Below the pieces are notes generated by a model, which was not told the DNA's origin, made no database searches, and saw only the letters and a list, made by a program, of their open reading frames with translations. A stretch of DNA of 64,000 bases from the NCBI GenBank assembly GCA_028285645.1, contig JANQOV010000068.1:1-64000 (forward strand), given 5' to 3'. This document shows positions 54,976 through 63,765 of this stretch, piece by piece (within the stretch, counting starts at the first letter, position 1; every line of letters starts with the position of its first letter). This DNA is from Hyphococcus sp. (GTDB lineage Bacteria > Pseudomonadota > Alphaproteobacteria > Caulobacterales > Parvularculaceae). The translations under genes and the position numbers were made by a program.

Positions 54976-55827
54976 ATGACAGAGACAACACCGCCCGCTG
55001 AAGTCCCGCCCGAACAGATTGAATGGATCAACGGGTTTCCGACGCCGCCCTCGGAGCCAAACAAGCCGCTGCACGCCTTCATTTCGGTCATGCGCCTCCT
55101 GCGCAACAAAGAAGACACCCGTCAGGTGTTCGAAATCGTGCAGGCGCTGTCTTCTGGTTCCGCCAAAAAAACATTTCGGCGGTTTACAGATACCGACTAC
55201 GGTCGGCGGGTTGTCGCCGAGCCCGTGAAGCTGGAAGAGATTTTGTCCAACCGTGAAGCGTTGCGCGCCATGCCTGAAGGCAGCCTTGGCCGGGTCTATC
55301 TTGACTTTATGGAGGGCGAAAACCTGACGCCGGACGGCTTGATCGACGCAGCGGAAGAAGCCGGTCTCGATTTTCGCGGCGAAACCCAGTTCGAAGAGTT
55401 TCGCCGATTGTTTTTGCATCTCGATGTCAGTCATGACCTTTGGCACGTGTTGACCGGCTATGGCCGCGATGCGCTTGGCGAACTTTGCAATCTCGTCGTC
55501 ACGCGGCGCATGTCCAAGAATAATGGTTTCCGCCTCATCGTGTTCATTGGCATGATCGCTCAGAAGCTCGAACGCCCCGGAACGCCAATCATCAAGGCCC
55601 TTAACGAAGCCGGCGAGATGAGCCGCGCCATGGCGTGGTTGCCGGCGATTGACATCGAAGAATTGCTGCCATTGCCGCTATCAGAAGTGCGCCGTAGGCT
55701 GAATATTTCAGAACCGGCGATCTATAATTTGGTGCCTGACGAGATCAAGGCGAGCCTTTTGAAACCCAAAATCAAGGAAACGCAAACCGAGCGCGAAACC
55801 GCAAACGACGGAGCGTTAGCTCACTAA
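54976..55827 (+). CDS. Ubiquinone biosynthesis protein Coq4
   Basis: A 283-aa Coq4-type protein. The zinc-binding motif is complete: HDLWH at residues 153-157 followed by Glu169, matching HDxxH-x11-E, within SHDLWHVLTGYGRDALGEL. Coq4 is required for coenzyme Q synthesis; recent work links it to oxidative decarboxylation of the ring. The N-terminal region is Pro-rich. The ATG at 54976 is taken; an in-frame GTG at 54964 adds four residues. The gene stands alone between the aldolase terminator and thiE. Confidence 0.88.
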   Translation: MTETTPPAEVPPEQIEWINGFPTPPSEPNKPLHAFISVMRLLRNKEDTRQVFEIVQALSSGSAKKTFRRFTDTDYGRRVVAEPVKLEEILSNREALRAMPEGSLGRVYLDFMEGENLTPDGLIDAAEEAGLDFRGETQFEEFRRLFLHLDVSHDLWHVLTGYGRDALGELCNLVVTRRMSKNNGFRLIVFIGMIAQKLERPGTPIIKALNEAGEMSRAMAWLPAIDIEELLPLPLSEVRRRLNISEPAIYNLVPDEIKASLLKPKIKETQTERETANDGALAH

Positions 55828-55865
55828 CGTGCAGGCGCGGGTCTCGCCAACGACGCTTCGCCTGC
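55814..55865 (+). other. Two adjacent inverted repeats between coq4 and thiE
   Basis: CGTTAG/CTAACG (55814-55829, four-base loop) spans the coq4 stop codon; GCAGGCG/CGCCTGC (55831-55865, 21-base loop) follows. Neither is followed by a T-run. They may form RNA hairpins in the coq4-thiE junction, but significance is unproven. No TPP riboswitch sequence is recognisable. Confidence 0.4.
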
Positions 55866-55879
55866 CTATATAGCGCGCC

Positions 55880-56536
55880 ATGGATGCGCCCTGCCGACTT
55901 TATCTCATTACGCCGCCGCAGATCGAAGACGCCGCTGTGTTCAGCGACCAATTAAAAGCAGCGTTCGATGCAGGCGATGTCGCCTGCGTGCAATTAAGGC
56001 TGAAATCGCCCGACGGCGCATCTGCGCCTGACGATGAAATCTTGCGCGTAGCGGAGGCCTTGGCGCCGCTCGCGAAAGCCCGCGACGTTGCTTTTTTGAT
56101 CAATGACCGTCCCGACCTAGCGCTCAAGGCGGGCGCCGACGGCGTTCATGTGGGGCAGTCCGATGCGCCTTACGGTAAGGCGCGTGCGATGCTCGGGGAT
56201 GACGCAACCATCGGCGTTACCTGTCACAATTCGAAACATCTTGGGCTCGATGCGGGCGAGGCGGGCGCTGACTACGTTGCCTTTGGCGCTTTCTTTCCAA
56301 CCGATACGAAACAGACGCAGTATCGCGCAACGCCCGAATTGCTGGAATGGTGGTCCTTCGCGACCACGGTTCCGTCCGTTGCGATCGGCGGCGTAACGCC
56401 GGAAAATTGCGGCCCCCTCGTGCGCGCCGGGGCGGATTTTCTTGCTGTCTCTTCTGCGGTTTGGGCGCATCCCGAAGGGCCCGCCGCCGCCATTGCGGCC
56501 TTTGAAGCCGCCATCCTTAAGGCGCGGCGGCCTTAA
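55880..56536 (+). CDS. thiE: Thiamine phosphate synthase-like protein
   Basis: A 218-aa TIM-barrel protein of the ThiE/TenI group. The chain has AFLINDRPDLALKAGADGVHVGQSD, the phosphate/thiazole region IGVTCHNSKHLGLDAGEAGADYVAFG and the final IGGVTPEN; these give the ThiE profile for joining HMP-PP and thiazole phosphate. TenI, a close relative with a different role, cannot be fully excluded because no other thiamine genes are adjacent. It follows coq4 by 52 bases. Confidence 0.85.
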   Translation: MDAPCRLYLITPPQIEDAAVFSDQLKAAFDAGDVACVQLRLKSPDGASAPDDEILRVAEALAPLAKARDVAFLINDRPDLALKAGADGVHVGQSDAPYGKARAMLGDDATIGVTCHNSKHLGLDAGEAGADYVAFGAFFPTDTKQTQYRATPELLEWWSFATTVPSVAIGGVTPENCGPLVRAGADFLAVSSAVWAHPEGPAAAIAAFEAAILKARRP

Positions 56537-56602
56537 CCAAAAAACGACCCCGCCCGGAACGCGGTTTGCAACGTTATCTCGCAACGGCAATCAACAGGCG
56601 GG

Positions 56603-56743
56603 ATGGCGATGGTGAACAAGTGGGTCCTTAGAGCGTCTTCAGCAGCGTTCGCCATTATGGCGTTCTCGCTTTCCTTACTGGCGGGCGCTAGCGCGGTCTA
56701 TGTCGAGCATACGCCGCAATCGCTCGAAGCAGCGAGCCGCTGA
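56603..56743 (+). CDS. Small hydrophobic-leader protein, 46 aa
   Basis: A short frame with AGGCGGG just before the ATG at 56603 (alternative in-frame ATG at 56609, 44 aa). The N-terminal part is a hydrophobic signal or anchor (RASSAAFAIMAFSLSLLAGA) followed by about 20 residues (VYVEHTPQSLEAASR). It could be a small membrane or secreted peptide. It ends 14 bases before the Sel1 gene in the same direction and may simply be a leader. The family is unknown. Confidence 0.5.
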   Translation: MAMVNKWVLRASSAAFAIMAFSLSLLAGASAVYVEHTPQSLEAASR

Positions 56744-56756
56744 AAGCTTGGCGCGT

Positions 56757-57794
56757 ATGGATAAAATCCGCTACAAAATTGTCATGATGAGGATTTTGAT
56801 CTTCGCCTTTATCGTGGCGATCAGCCTTCTTTCCCTGCAAGTGCGCGCTGAGGAAGCGACGGGAGACGCTTCCGCAGCGGCTGCGTTCGATTTGCTGCTT
56901 GCGGGTGAATACGAAAAAGCGCGGGCCATGGCGGCGCCGCTTGCTGAGGCTGGCGACGCTGATGCGCAACACCTCATGGGGTATCTCGACGAAAAAGGTT
57001 TGGGTGGGCCAAAAGATTTAGCAAGCGCCATCGCTTTTTACATGAAGTCCGCCGAGCAGGGGCAGCCCGACGCGCAATTTGCGCTCGGCGAGTTAGCGTA
57101 TTTTGGGGATGGCGTCGTTCAGGACGATGAAACCGCCGCCGGTTGGTTTGCGCTTGCGGAACGGCAAGGCCATGCGCGCGCGAAAATGCGGCTCGGCTAC
57201 ATGTACGCAAAGGGACTTGGGGTAGAGCCGGACCAGCGCCGATCGCTGCAGCTCTTTGAAGAAGCAGCGAAACTTGGGGATGCGGAAGCGCAATACAATC
57301 TTGGCGTCGCTTATCTTACCGGCGACGGAACGGATCAGGACTACAAAAAGGCCGCCGCCTGGTTTGAGCAGGCTGGCGTTCAGGGCCATGCGGATTCCCA
57401 ATACAATCTAGCTTTGATTTATGATGCTGGCCTTGCCGGCAAGAAGGACCCGGAAAAGACGCTTAAATGGATGACAGCCGCAGCGGACTCGGGGCTTACC
57501 GCCGCTTATGTGGCGCTTGGACTGATGACCCATGGCGGCGTTACAGGCGATGAAGCGCCAAGCGCTGCTGATTGGTTTCAGCGGGCTGCAGACGCCGGCG
57601 ATCCGCAAGGTCAGTTTCTTTACGCTGTCGCCCTGAAAGAGGGCGACGGCCGCGAAAAGGACCTTGCCGGCGCGATCATGTGGATTGATCGCTCGCTGGC
57701 GGCTGAAGAGGGCGGACTGGAACCCCAAACCCGCCAGGAAGCGGAAGCGTTACGCAGCCAAATCATTGCTGAGATGTCGAGCGCCGGGCAGTAA
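56757..57794 (+). CDS. Sel1-repeat (TPR-like) protein, exported
   Basis: A 345-aa protein with a signal/anchor (MRILIFAFIVAISLLSLQVRA) and then about six Sel1 repeats, each about 36 residues, with the recurring pattern A-x-x-x-L-G-x-x-Y-x-x-G-x-G (for example AQFALGELAYFGDG, ARAKMRLGYMYAKGLG, AEAQYNLGVAYLTGDG, ADSQYNLALIYDAG). Sel1 proteins act as scaffolds in the periplasm. The start may be 56784 or 56787, where MMRIL opens the signal peptide directly; the ATG at 56757 adds a charged tail. The partner is unknown. Confidence 0.85.
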   Translation: MDKIRYKIVMMRILIFAFIVAISLLSLQVRAEEATGDASAAAAFDLLLAGEYEKARAMAAPLAEAGDADAQHLMGYLDEKGLGGPKDLASAIAFYMKSAEQGQPDAQFALGELAYFGDGVVQDDETAAGWFALAERQGHARAKMRLGYMYAKGLGVEPDQRRSLQLFEEAAKLGDAEAQYNLGVAYLTGDGTDQDYKKAAAWFEQAGVQGHADSQYNLALIYDAGLAGKKDPEKTLKWMTAAADSGLTAAYVALGLMTHGGVTGDEAPSAADWFQRAADAGDPQGQFLYAVALKEGDGREKDLAGAIMWIDRSLAAEEGGLEPQTRQEAEALRSQIIAEMSSAGQ

Positions 57795-57858
57795 ACCGCG
57801 CTCATCACCCAAATAGATTCCTGTTTCGTTCTGTCGCGAACCGCGCCATGTTTCGCCC

Positions 57859-58362
57859 ATGAGTGAAGTGATTCGAATTCTTGGCGTCGATCCCGGATCG
57901 GCGGCGACGGGCTGGGGCGTCATCGATGTCGCCGGCGCGCGGCTGACCTACGTCGCTTCCGGCGTCATCCGACCCAAACGAAAGGCCGTTCGCGCAGAAA
58001 AATTGGCGCAAATATTCTCAGGGCTAAGCACCCTCATTGACGAATTCAAACCTAAGGAAGCTGCGGTCGAGGAGACCTTTGTCAACGCTTCCCCGCGGGA
58101 TGCGCTGGTTCTTGGCGAGGCGCGGGGGATGGCGCTCGCTGCGCCGGCCCATTGCGGCTTGCCGGTGTTCGAATACGCCGCCAACAGCGTGAAAAAATCC
58201 GTGGTCGGACGGGGGCATGCTGACAAAACGCAAGTTGAGGCCATGGTGAAAGTCTTGCTGCCCAAGTGCGGCGCGCCGAAAGCCGATGAAGCGGATGCAC
58301 TCGCTGTTGCGATTTGTCATGCGCATCATGGCGGCATGCGCAAATTGGAGGCGGCGTCATGA
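57859..58362 (+). CDS. ruvC: Holliday junction endonuclease RuvC
   Basis: A 167-aa resolvase that cuts Holliday junctions. Catalytic acids are visible: Asp11 in ILGVDPGSAATGWG, Glu72 in AAVEETFVN, and Asp144/Asp147 in KADEADALAVAICHAHH. Dimeric, cytoplasmic, and works with RuvAB. Its stop overlaps the ruvA start by four bases, and ruvB follows 25 bases after ruvA, so the three are one unit. Confidence 0.96.
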   Translation: MSEVIRILGVDPGSAATGWGVIDVAGARLTYVASGVIRPKRKAVRAEKLAQIFSGLSTLIDEFKPKEAAVEETFVNASPRDALVLGEARGMALAAPAHCGLPVFEYAANSVKKSVVGRGHADKTQVEAMVKVLLPKCGAPKADEADALAVAICHAHHGGMRKLEAAS

Positions 58363-58985
58363 TCGGGCGGCTCAAGGGAACGGTTGCGGGCGTCGGCGCA
58401 GACACAGCGCTCATCGATGTTAGCGGCGTCGGTTATGAAATTTTTGCCGCGCCGCGTCTCTTACAGAATTTAAACGCCGGCGATGAAACGACGGTTTCGA
58501 TCGAGACCTATGTCCGCGAGGACATGATCAAACTTTACGGGTTTGAAAATGACGCCGAGCGGCAGTGCTTTCGGCTGTTGCAGTCAGTGCAAGGCGTCGG
58601 CGCCAAACATGCGCTGTCGATTTTGCAAATCCTGCCGCCGGCGGCGTTGTACGACGCGGTCGCGGCGGAGGACGTCACGGCCATTTCCCGCGCCCATGGG
58701 GTCGGCAAGAAAATCGCCCAACGCATTGCAACGGAACTGCAATCGAAAGTCGGCGCGCTTGCCGGCGCAACGGGCGAACCGTTGATCGTCGCGGCGCGCA
58801 AAACGGCGGCGGCAAAATCATCCGACCCGCAGCTTGCCGCCCGGGCTGACGCGGTCTCGGCGCTTGCCAATCTCGGTTATGACGGGGCCGAGGCGCGCCG
58901 CGCAGTCGCTAGCGCCGCTGAAGCCATGGACGCGCCCGGCGTTGAGGCGCTCATCAAGGCGGCGCTGAAGGAATTGGCGGCTTGA
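58359..58985 (+). CDS. ruvA: Holliday junction helicase subunit RuvA
   Basis: A 208-aa junction-binding protein: N-terminal OB fold (MIGRLKGTVAGVGADTALID, VSGVGYEIFA), helix-hairpin-helix motifs (QGVGAKHALSILQIL and HGVGKKIAQRIATEL), and a C-terminal domain that activates RuvB (after an Ala-rich linker, ALANLGYDGAEARRAVASA). Start is ATG 58359 overlapping ruvC; the longer reading from 58314 lies inside ruvC and is rejected. Confidence 0.95.
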   Translation: MIGRLKGTVAGVGADTALIDVSGVGYEIFAAPRLLQNLNAGDETTVSIETYVREDMIKLYGFENDAERQCFRLLQSVQGVGAKHALSILQILPPAALYDAVAAEDVTAISRAHGVGKKIAQRIATELQSKVGALAGATGEPLIVAARKTAAAKSSDPQLAARADAVSALANLGYDGAEARRAVASAAEAMDAPGVEALIKAALKELAA

Positions 58986-59010
58986 GTTGAGATTTTTGTA
59001 CGGATAGATA

Positions 59011-60051
59011 ATGGCTGAACCTGCATTCAACGACGACCGCCTGATTGAGCCGGAGCGCAAGCCGGAGGACGCTGATGCTGCGTTGCGGCCGAAGCGCCTC
59101 GATGACTTCATCGGTCAACGTCAGGCCAAGGACAATCTGCGGGTTTTCGTCGAAGCGGCGGTGAAGCGAGCAGAAGCGCTCGACCATGTGTTGTTTCACG
59201 GACCGCCGGGGCTTGGCAAAACCACATTAGCGCAAATCGTCGCCAACGAACTTGGCGTTAATTTCCGTTCGACCTCTGGACCGGTGATCACCAAGCCGGG
59301 TGATCTCGCGGCGCTGCTCACCAATCTGGAAGCGGGCGATGTTTTGTTCATTGACGAAATTCATCGCTTAACCCCCGCCGTTGAGGAAGTGCTGTACCCC
59401 GCCATGGAAGATTACGCGCTAGATTTAATGATCGGTGAGGGGCCGGCGGCGCGCTCGGTGAAAATCGACTTGCCGCGCTTTACGCTGATTGGCGCAACGA
59501 CCCGTTCGGGGCTTTTAGCGAAACCGTTGATGGACCGGTTCGGCATTCCGGTGCGACTTGAATTTTATTCCCATGGAGAGCTTTGCCGCATTGTCGCTCG
59601 CGGCGCCGAAAAACTCGTCGCGCCAATGTCTGAAGACGGCGCCCTTGAAATTGCTCGCCGCAGCCGCGGCACGCCGCGGGTCGCCGGGCGTTTGCTGCGC
59701 CGGGTGCGTGATGTGGCGACGGTCGAAGGGGCGGGCGAGATTGACCGGCAAGTGGCCGACAAGGCGCTCAAGCGTCTTGAGATCGACGGCCTTGGCCTTG
59801 ACCCGCTCGACCGGCGCTATCTCCGGTTGATTGCGGAGCATTTTGGCGGCGGCCCGGTGGGCGTTGAAACCCTTGCCGCCTCGCTCGCTGAAGCCCGCGA
59901 CGCTGTCGAAGATGTGGTTGAGCCTTTTCTTCTGCAATGCGGGCTTATTCAGCGCACGCCCCGGGGCCGCGTTTTATCGTCGACAGCCTGGAAACATTTG
60001 GGCCTTGCACCGCCAAAAGGCCCAAGCACGGATTTGTTTGTCGAAAAATAG
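59011..60051 (+). CDS. ruvB: Holliday junction branch-migration ATPase RuvB
   Basis: A 346-aa AAA+ motor. Walker A is GPPGLGKTT (64-72), Walker B DEIH (115-118), and the sensor 1 block [10 protein letters not shown] and arginine region [15 protein letters not shown] are present, with the winged-helix C-terminal domain ending in [19 protein letters not shown]-terminal [11 protein letters not shown] is diagnostic. Works with RuvA tetramers at junctions. Confidence 0.97.
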   Translation: MAEPAFNDDRLIEPERKPEDADAALRPKRLDDFIGQRQAKDNLRVFVEAAVKRAEALDHVLFHGPPGLGKTTLAQIVANELGVNFRSTSGPVITKPGDLAALLTNLEAGDVLFIDEIHRLTPAVEEVLYPAMEDYALDLMIGEGPAARSVKIDLPRFTLIGATTRSGLLAKPLMDRFGIPVRLEFYSHGELCRIVARGAEKLVAPMSEDGALEIARRSRGTPRVAGRLLRRVRDVATVEGAGEIDRQVADKALKRLEIDGLGLDPLDRRYLRLIAEHFGGGPVGVETLAASLAEARDAVEDVVEPFLLQCGLIQRTPRGRVLSSTAWKHLGLAPPKGPSTDLFVEK

Positions 60052-60108
60052 GCCGCTTCCGCGTCATGGTCGTGCGACGCAATCAAACAACGCATTCGGG
60101 GAGCGCTT

Positions 60109-60621
60109 ATGAAACGCACAGCACTGTTCTCGGTCTTGATCAGCACCTTCTTAATCGGATGCGCTTCGGCGGGCGAGGAGATTGACGTTAAAACCCTTGA
60201 AGCGGGCGAGGTTTCGCCGCCGGCAAAAATCGAAGCGCTGGCCTGGCTCGCTGGTCATTGGCAAGGCGAGGGACTTGGCGGAACCGTAACGGAACTAATC
60301 GCGCCCGCCGCCGGCGGTCAGATGATGGGCGCCTTTTCTTTCATCAAGGAAGATGCCGCGCCCGGCTTTTACGAATTTTATCTGTTCACTGAAGTTGACG
60401 ACACAATCATCTTGAAGCTGAAGCATTTTTCGCCCGAGTTGGCCGGCTGGGAAGAAAAGGACGGGTATGTTGAATTTCCGCTTGTCGCTCTAGAAGAAAA
60501 TGCCGCTTACTTTGGCGGACTTACCTATGTGAAGACCGGTCCTGATGAATTAAAGGCGGCGGTGCGCCTAGACGAAAACGAGACGGCGTATTTTTCCTAC
60601 AAGCGTAAGCCGTTGGACTAA
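60109..60621 (+). CDS. DUF6265-like lipoprotein, 170 aa
   Basis: N-terminal MKRTALFSVLISTFLIGCASA has a lipobox (LIGC; Cys18 lipidated), so the protein is a lipoprotein. The rest has WLAGHWQGEGLGGTVTELIA, followed by GGQMMGAFSFIKEDA and YEFYLFTEVDDTIILKLKH, the pattern of DUF6265 (beta-barrel lipocalin-like) as remembered. A GGGGAG ribosome site precedes the ATG. It lies after ruvB in the same direction and converges on the glycosyltransferase gene. Confidence 0.8.
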   Translation: MKRTALFSVLISTFLIGCASAGEEIDVKTLEAGEVSPPAKIEALAWLAGHWQGEGLGGTVTELIAPAAGGQMMGAFSFIKEDAAPGFYEFYLFTEVDDTIILKLKHFSPELAGWEEKDGYVEFPLVALEENAAYFGGLTYVKTGPDELKAAVRLDENETAYFSYKRKPLD

Positions 60622-60648
60622 CCGGTTCACTGTAATGCACCGTCAGCG

Positions 60649-61767
60649 TCAATCGACAGGCGCCGCATCGCGGCTAAGTTCGCCTTTTTCATTTGGTTTG
60701 AGGTTTTGCGGTGTGCCGAAATGATCAAGGCAAGCGCGGATCCGCCATTCGATGTCTTCCGGCGACCGACCATCAACCCGTACAGCGCCGATATTTTGGG
60801 CGCCGCAATGGTGGGCCAAAAACAGATTGTTATTTGGCCACCAGTCATTGAGAAAAAGTTCGATAACGTTTTTCGGCCGCCAATGAAGGATGTTGGCGAC
60901 GGCGGAACCGTGATCAGCGATCACGGTTTCCGTATAGCGGGCATGGGTCGCCGCTTTATCTGAAGACAAATCTTCCGGCCTTAAAACACGTCCGCCGAGT
61001 TTCGTTACAATGGTTGCGACAACTTCGCTTGGATACTGGCGGGTCGCTGCTTCGCCGACAAAATCAAACCGGCCAAGATAAGTGATGCTGCCGGGCTCTG
61101 GCTCTGGCCTTACCGGCGCGAGTTTTGCGCGATAAGCATCGACCTCCCGCTCAGTCCAATAAAGCAGCGGTGTTTGCTTGCGTAAGATTTTTGCGCGGCG
61201 AATGCATCGCCATTCGTCGGCGACAATGTAATCAATATTTGCGCGCTTTAGGTCGCGGGCGACATAATCTTTTTTTGCAAGAAACGCAGGCAATAAAAGC
61301 GGCGCACCCAAAGGCTCCGCGCATAAGACCGTACCCAGATAAGTTTGCACCCAGTCGCCATAGGTATAGGGATAATCGCACTCGACAATGACAGCTTCAT
61401 CGATCACCGCAGCCTTCGCCTTTGGTCGCCGCAGTATTTCCAAGAGAGATGGCATGCGTACGCTGTAGGCTTGGTGCAGCGCACCATCGACCCACGCCAT
61501 GCCGCTCGGCGAATAAAAAACATTGGCGCGCGTCTCAAATAGCGGCCGCGGCGTTTCAAATTCCACAAGCCGCTGCTCATGCATGCGCGTGGGACCGTCA
61601 TAGTTAAGCGTATCGCCAAAATACTGAACCGCGACGCCGGCTTTCCTTCGCTGCGCCGACGCCGGCGTTCGCCGCAAAACACCCATCGCCGAGGCGGGGC
61701 CCAACGCCAATCCTTTTACGGTGTTGCGTAATTTGACCGTCGGCTTGCGCCGATCCTGTAATTGCAT
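60649..61767 (-). CDS. GT61-like (DUF563) glycosyltransferase family protein
   Basis: A 372-aa protein whose C-terminal half has the DUF563/GT61 pattern: YTETVIADHGSAVANILHWRP and VIELFLNDWWPNNN, where the family has an HGAG-like segment and VIEL. An earlier DYPYTYGDWVQTYLGTVL corresponds to the family's N-terminal block around an HN/WW region. It is probably cytoplasmic and transfers a sugar to a polysaccharide or glycan, substrate unknown. The ATG at 61767 follows GGGGGAGAAG; a longer reading from 61824 has no ribosome site. It is on the opposite strand to the ruv/ybgC genes. Confidence 0.72.
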   Translation of the reverse strand: MQLQDRRKPTVKLRNTVKGLALGPASAMGVLRRTPASAQRRKAGVAVQYFGDTLNYDGPTRMHEQRLVEFETPRPLFETRANVFYSPSGMAWVDGALHQAYSVRMPSLLEILRRPKAKAAVIDEAVIVECDYPYTYGDWVQTYLGTVLCAEPLGAPLLLPAFLAKKDYVARDLKRANIDYIVADEWRCIRRAKILRKQTPLLYWTEREVDAYRAKLAPVRPEPEPGSITYLGRFDFVGEAATRQYPSEVVATIVTKLGGRVLRPEDLSSDKAATHARYTETVIADHGSAVANILHWRPKNVIELFLNDWWPNNNLFLAHHCGAQNIGAVRVDGRSPEDIEWRIRACLDHFGTPQNLKPNEKGELSRDAAPVD

Positions 61768-61846
61768 TGCTTCTCCCCCAACCCCATACTGCCTAGCAAG
61801 AAGCAAGCCACTAAAATAACGCACCGGGGATCGTTTTGGAAGTGTA

Positions 61847-62242
61847 ATGGCTATGGATTTTTTGTTTCCGGTGCGCGTTTATTACGAAGACACCGATTTT
61901 TCCGGCGTTGTTTATCACGCCGCCTATTTGAAGTTTTTTGAGCGGGGGCGGACCGAAGCGCTTCGCGCTTGCGGCGTGTCGCACACTGAGCTTTTGGCGC
62001 GAGACGAGCCGCTTGCTTTCGCCGTCAGAAAAATGACCACGGAATGGCTAATCCCGGCGCGCATCGACAATCTGCTGGAAGTGCGCACCGCGTTTGTTTC
62101 CGTTAAAGGCGCGCGCATGACGCTGAATCAGGAAATCTGGCGCGATGAGGATTTGATCGCTCGCGCCGAAGTGGAGGCCGCCTGTATGTCGCTGTCAGGC
62201 CGCGCGCGGCGTCTTCCTCCTGATATATTGGAAAAATTTTGA
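61847..62242 (+). CDS. ybgC: Tol-Pal-associated acyl-CoA thioesterase YbgC
   Basis: A 131-aa hotdog thioesterase. The catalytic region is VYYEDTDFSGVVYHAAYLKF with the DTD motif at 15-17, followed by FFERGRTEALRACG, both canonical for YbgC. YbgC is usually the first gene of the tol-pal cluster and hydrolyses short-chain acyl-CoA; the link to Tol function is not known. Here tolQ lies 1.5 kb further on, separated by an acyltransferase gene and a repeat. A TTGGAAG-type ribosome site precedes the ATG. Adjacent in-frame ATGs (61847, 61853) leave two residues uncertain. Confidence 0.92.
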   Translation: MAMDFLFPVRVYYEDTDFSGVVYHAAYLKFFERGRTEALRACGVSHTELLARDEPLAFAVRKMTTEWLIPARIDNLLEVRTAFVSVKGARMTLNQEIWRDEDLIARAEVEAACMSLSGRARRLPPDILEKF

Positions 62243-62332
62243 GTCTCATTCTGCTACCGCAAGCCAGCTCGAAGGGGAATGTTAAGTCCTCGCCGCCAGA
62301 ATTTGCGCATTTAGGCGAAGGACGTTCGATCG

Positions 62333-63448
62333 TTGACTACGAAGCGCGCTAAGAGGAACCCCCGCACTTTGGCTGCGGCCTGGGAAGAAAGCCGGGCCGC
62401 CGGCAATAATTTCGACGCCATCCGTCTGTTCGCCGCTGGGCTTGTGATTTTTTCTCATAGCTTTGAAATCACCACTGGGACCCGTGACACAGAGCCCTTG
62501 GAAGTTTTGTCCGGGCAAATCAGCCTCGGCGAACTTGCTGTTTTGATCTTCTTTGTGGTGAGCGGTTTTTTGATCACCAAAAGCTGGCAAGCGGCGCCGC
62601 ATTTGGGCGTCTTCTTGCGCAAGCGCGCCTTGCGTATTCTGCCGGCGCCTTTTGTTTGCGTCGGCTTGCTTGCGCTGGTTGCTGGTCCGATCCTTACCAA
62701 CGCCCCGCTCGGCGAATATTTTTCCTCGCCGCTGTTGTGGGCGTTCCTCTTGAATGGCGTCTTCATCCATAGCGTCGGTTCTTTGCCGGGCGTCTTTGCT
62801 GATGCGCCCTTTCCTGCGACCGTCAACGCGCCGCTTTGGACGCTTGCGTTTGAAGCGGTTTGTTATGGGCTTGTTGCGGTGCTTGGGATCACTAGGCTCT
62901 TGAAACCGCTCGGCTGCGCGGTGGTTTTTTTGTTGTTGATCCTCATTGCCGATGGCGCGTGGACATTTTTTGGCGGCTCTGCCGGCGCCTTCCTGTTCAA
63001 GCTCTCTTTGCTTGGTCCTTCGTTTTTTGTGGGCGCAATGATGGCTCTTGCTGCCGACCGCATTGTCCTTGATGCGCGTTTGGCGGCGGCGGCCGCTGGC
63101 GTTCTTGTGATAGCGACATTGATGGGCGGTCTTGTCGTCGCCTTCGCTTTGGCGGGCGCTTATCTGACGCTTTATCTTGCCTTCGCGTCGCTTGGGTCTG
63201 TGCGCCATGCCGGCAGATTCGGCGACTTTTCCTATGGGCTCTATCTTTGGGGCTGGCCGGTGCAGCAGGTTGTGGAGCAGGCGCTCCCGGGCAGCGGCTG
63301 GGCCGTTAATTTCGCCATCGCCCTGCCGATTGCCCTTTGCCTTGCGGTCCTCAGCTGGCGGCTTGTCGAAAAACCAGCTTTGCGCCTCAAGGTTGTCAAA
63401 CGCCAAAACAACGCCGCGCCGAGCGCTGCAGCGTCAGTGCGTTCTTAA
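62333..63448 (+). CDS. Acyltransferase-3 (OafA/YrhL) family membrane protein
   Basis: A 371-aa integral membrane O-acyltransferase with about ten helices. The first block NNFDAIRLFAAGLVIFSHSF contains the catalytic-type His (FSHSF, near residue 42), and later FVVSGFLITKSW, RKRALRILPAPFVCV and DFSYGLYLWGWPVQQV are family marks. Such proteins acetylate or succinylate surface sugars or lipids. The start is a TTG with GAAGGAC nine bases upstream (the next in-frame ATG is deep in the domain). It is inserted between ybgC and tolQ. Confidence 0.88.
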   Translation: MTTKRAKRNPRTLAAAWEESRAAGNNFDAIRLFAAGLVIFSHSFEITTGTRDTEPLEVLSGQISLGELAVLIFFVVSGFLITKSWQAAPHLGVFLRKRALRILPAPFVCVGLLALVAGPILTNAPLGEYFSSPLLWAFLLNGVFIHSVGSLPGVFADAPFPATVNAPLWTLAFEAVCYGLVAVLGITRLLKPLGCAVVFLLLILIADGAWTFFGGSAGAFLFKLSLLGPSFFVGAMMALAADRIVLDARLAAAAAGVLVIATLMGGLVVAFALAGAYLTLYLAFASLGSVRHAGRFGDFSYGLYLWGWPVQQVVEQALPGSGWAVNFAIALPIALCLAVLSWRLVEKPALRLKVVKRQNNAAPSAAASVRS

Positions 63449-63491
63449 GGCGCTTCGCTGAACCGCCGGTGGTCAGCGCAACTTGGCATTA
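63449..63491 (+). repeat. Dispersed intergenic repeat, short form (copy D)
   Basis: Starts at the acyltransferase stop. It has the left end GGCGCTTCGCTGA and right end GGTCAGCGCAACTTGGCATTA of the repeat but lacks the ~60-base middle, so the two ends fold directly (CGCTGA/TCAGCG, plus ACC/GGT). Similarity to copies A-C is weaker at the edges. Confidence 0.6.
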
Positions 63492-63765
63492 AATCTTTGC
63501 AACGCCCCAAATGCCGGCTTTCAAAAGCCGCCAATTTGCCCGATTTCTGCGGCATAGGGGATTAAATCGAAGCCCCATCAGTGTTAACCATGGGTTCGCC
63601 AGCGCGCCGGCATGGTATGGCGCGATGAAGAAATATTGCCCCTAGCCTGCTAATGGATTGGCGCTATAGGGCAAATGACGTTGAAGAAGAGCAAGGAAGC
63701 GTCGTTTTGGTTTTGTTTTGTGGCCCAATGACAAAAGCCGGGCCCTATCAGGGGATATCGAGATA
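63492..63765 (+). other. Intergenic region upstream of tolQ
   Basis: Together with copy D this gap is 317 bases. I find no gene, RNA or strong terminator in it. It includes a GGGGAT ribosome site for tolQ near its end and is the likely place of the tolQ promoter, but no -35/-10 pair stands out. Confidence 0.5.

Noticed and set aside
55828..55879. TPP riboswitch ahead of thiE
   Set aside because: The gap is 52 bases and lacks the conserved CUGAGA and GAACCUGA elements.
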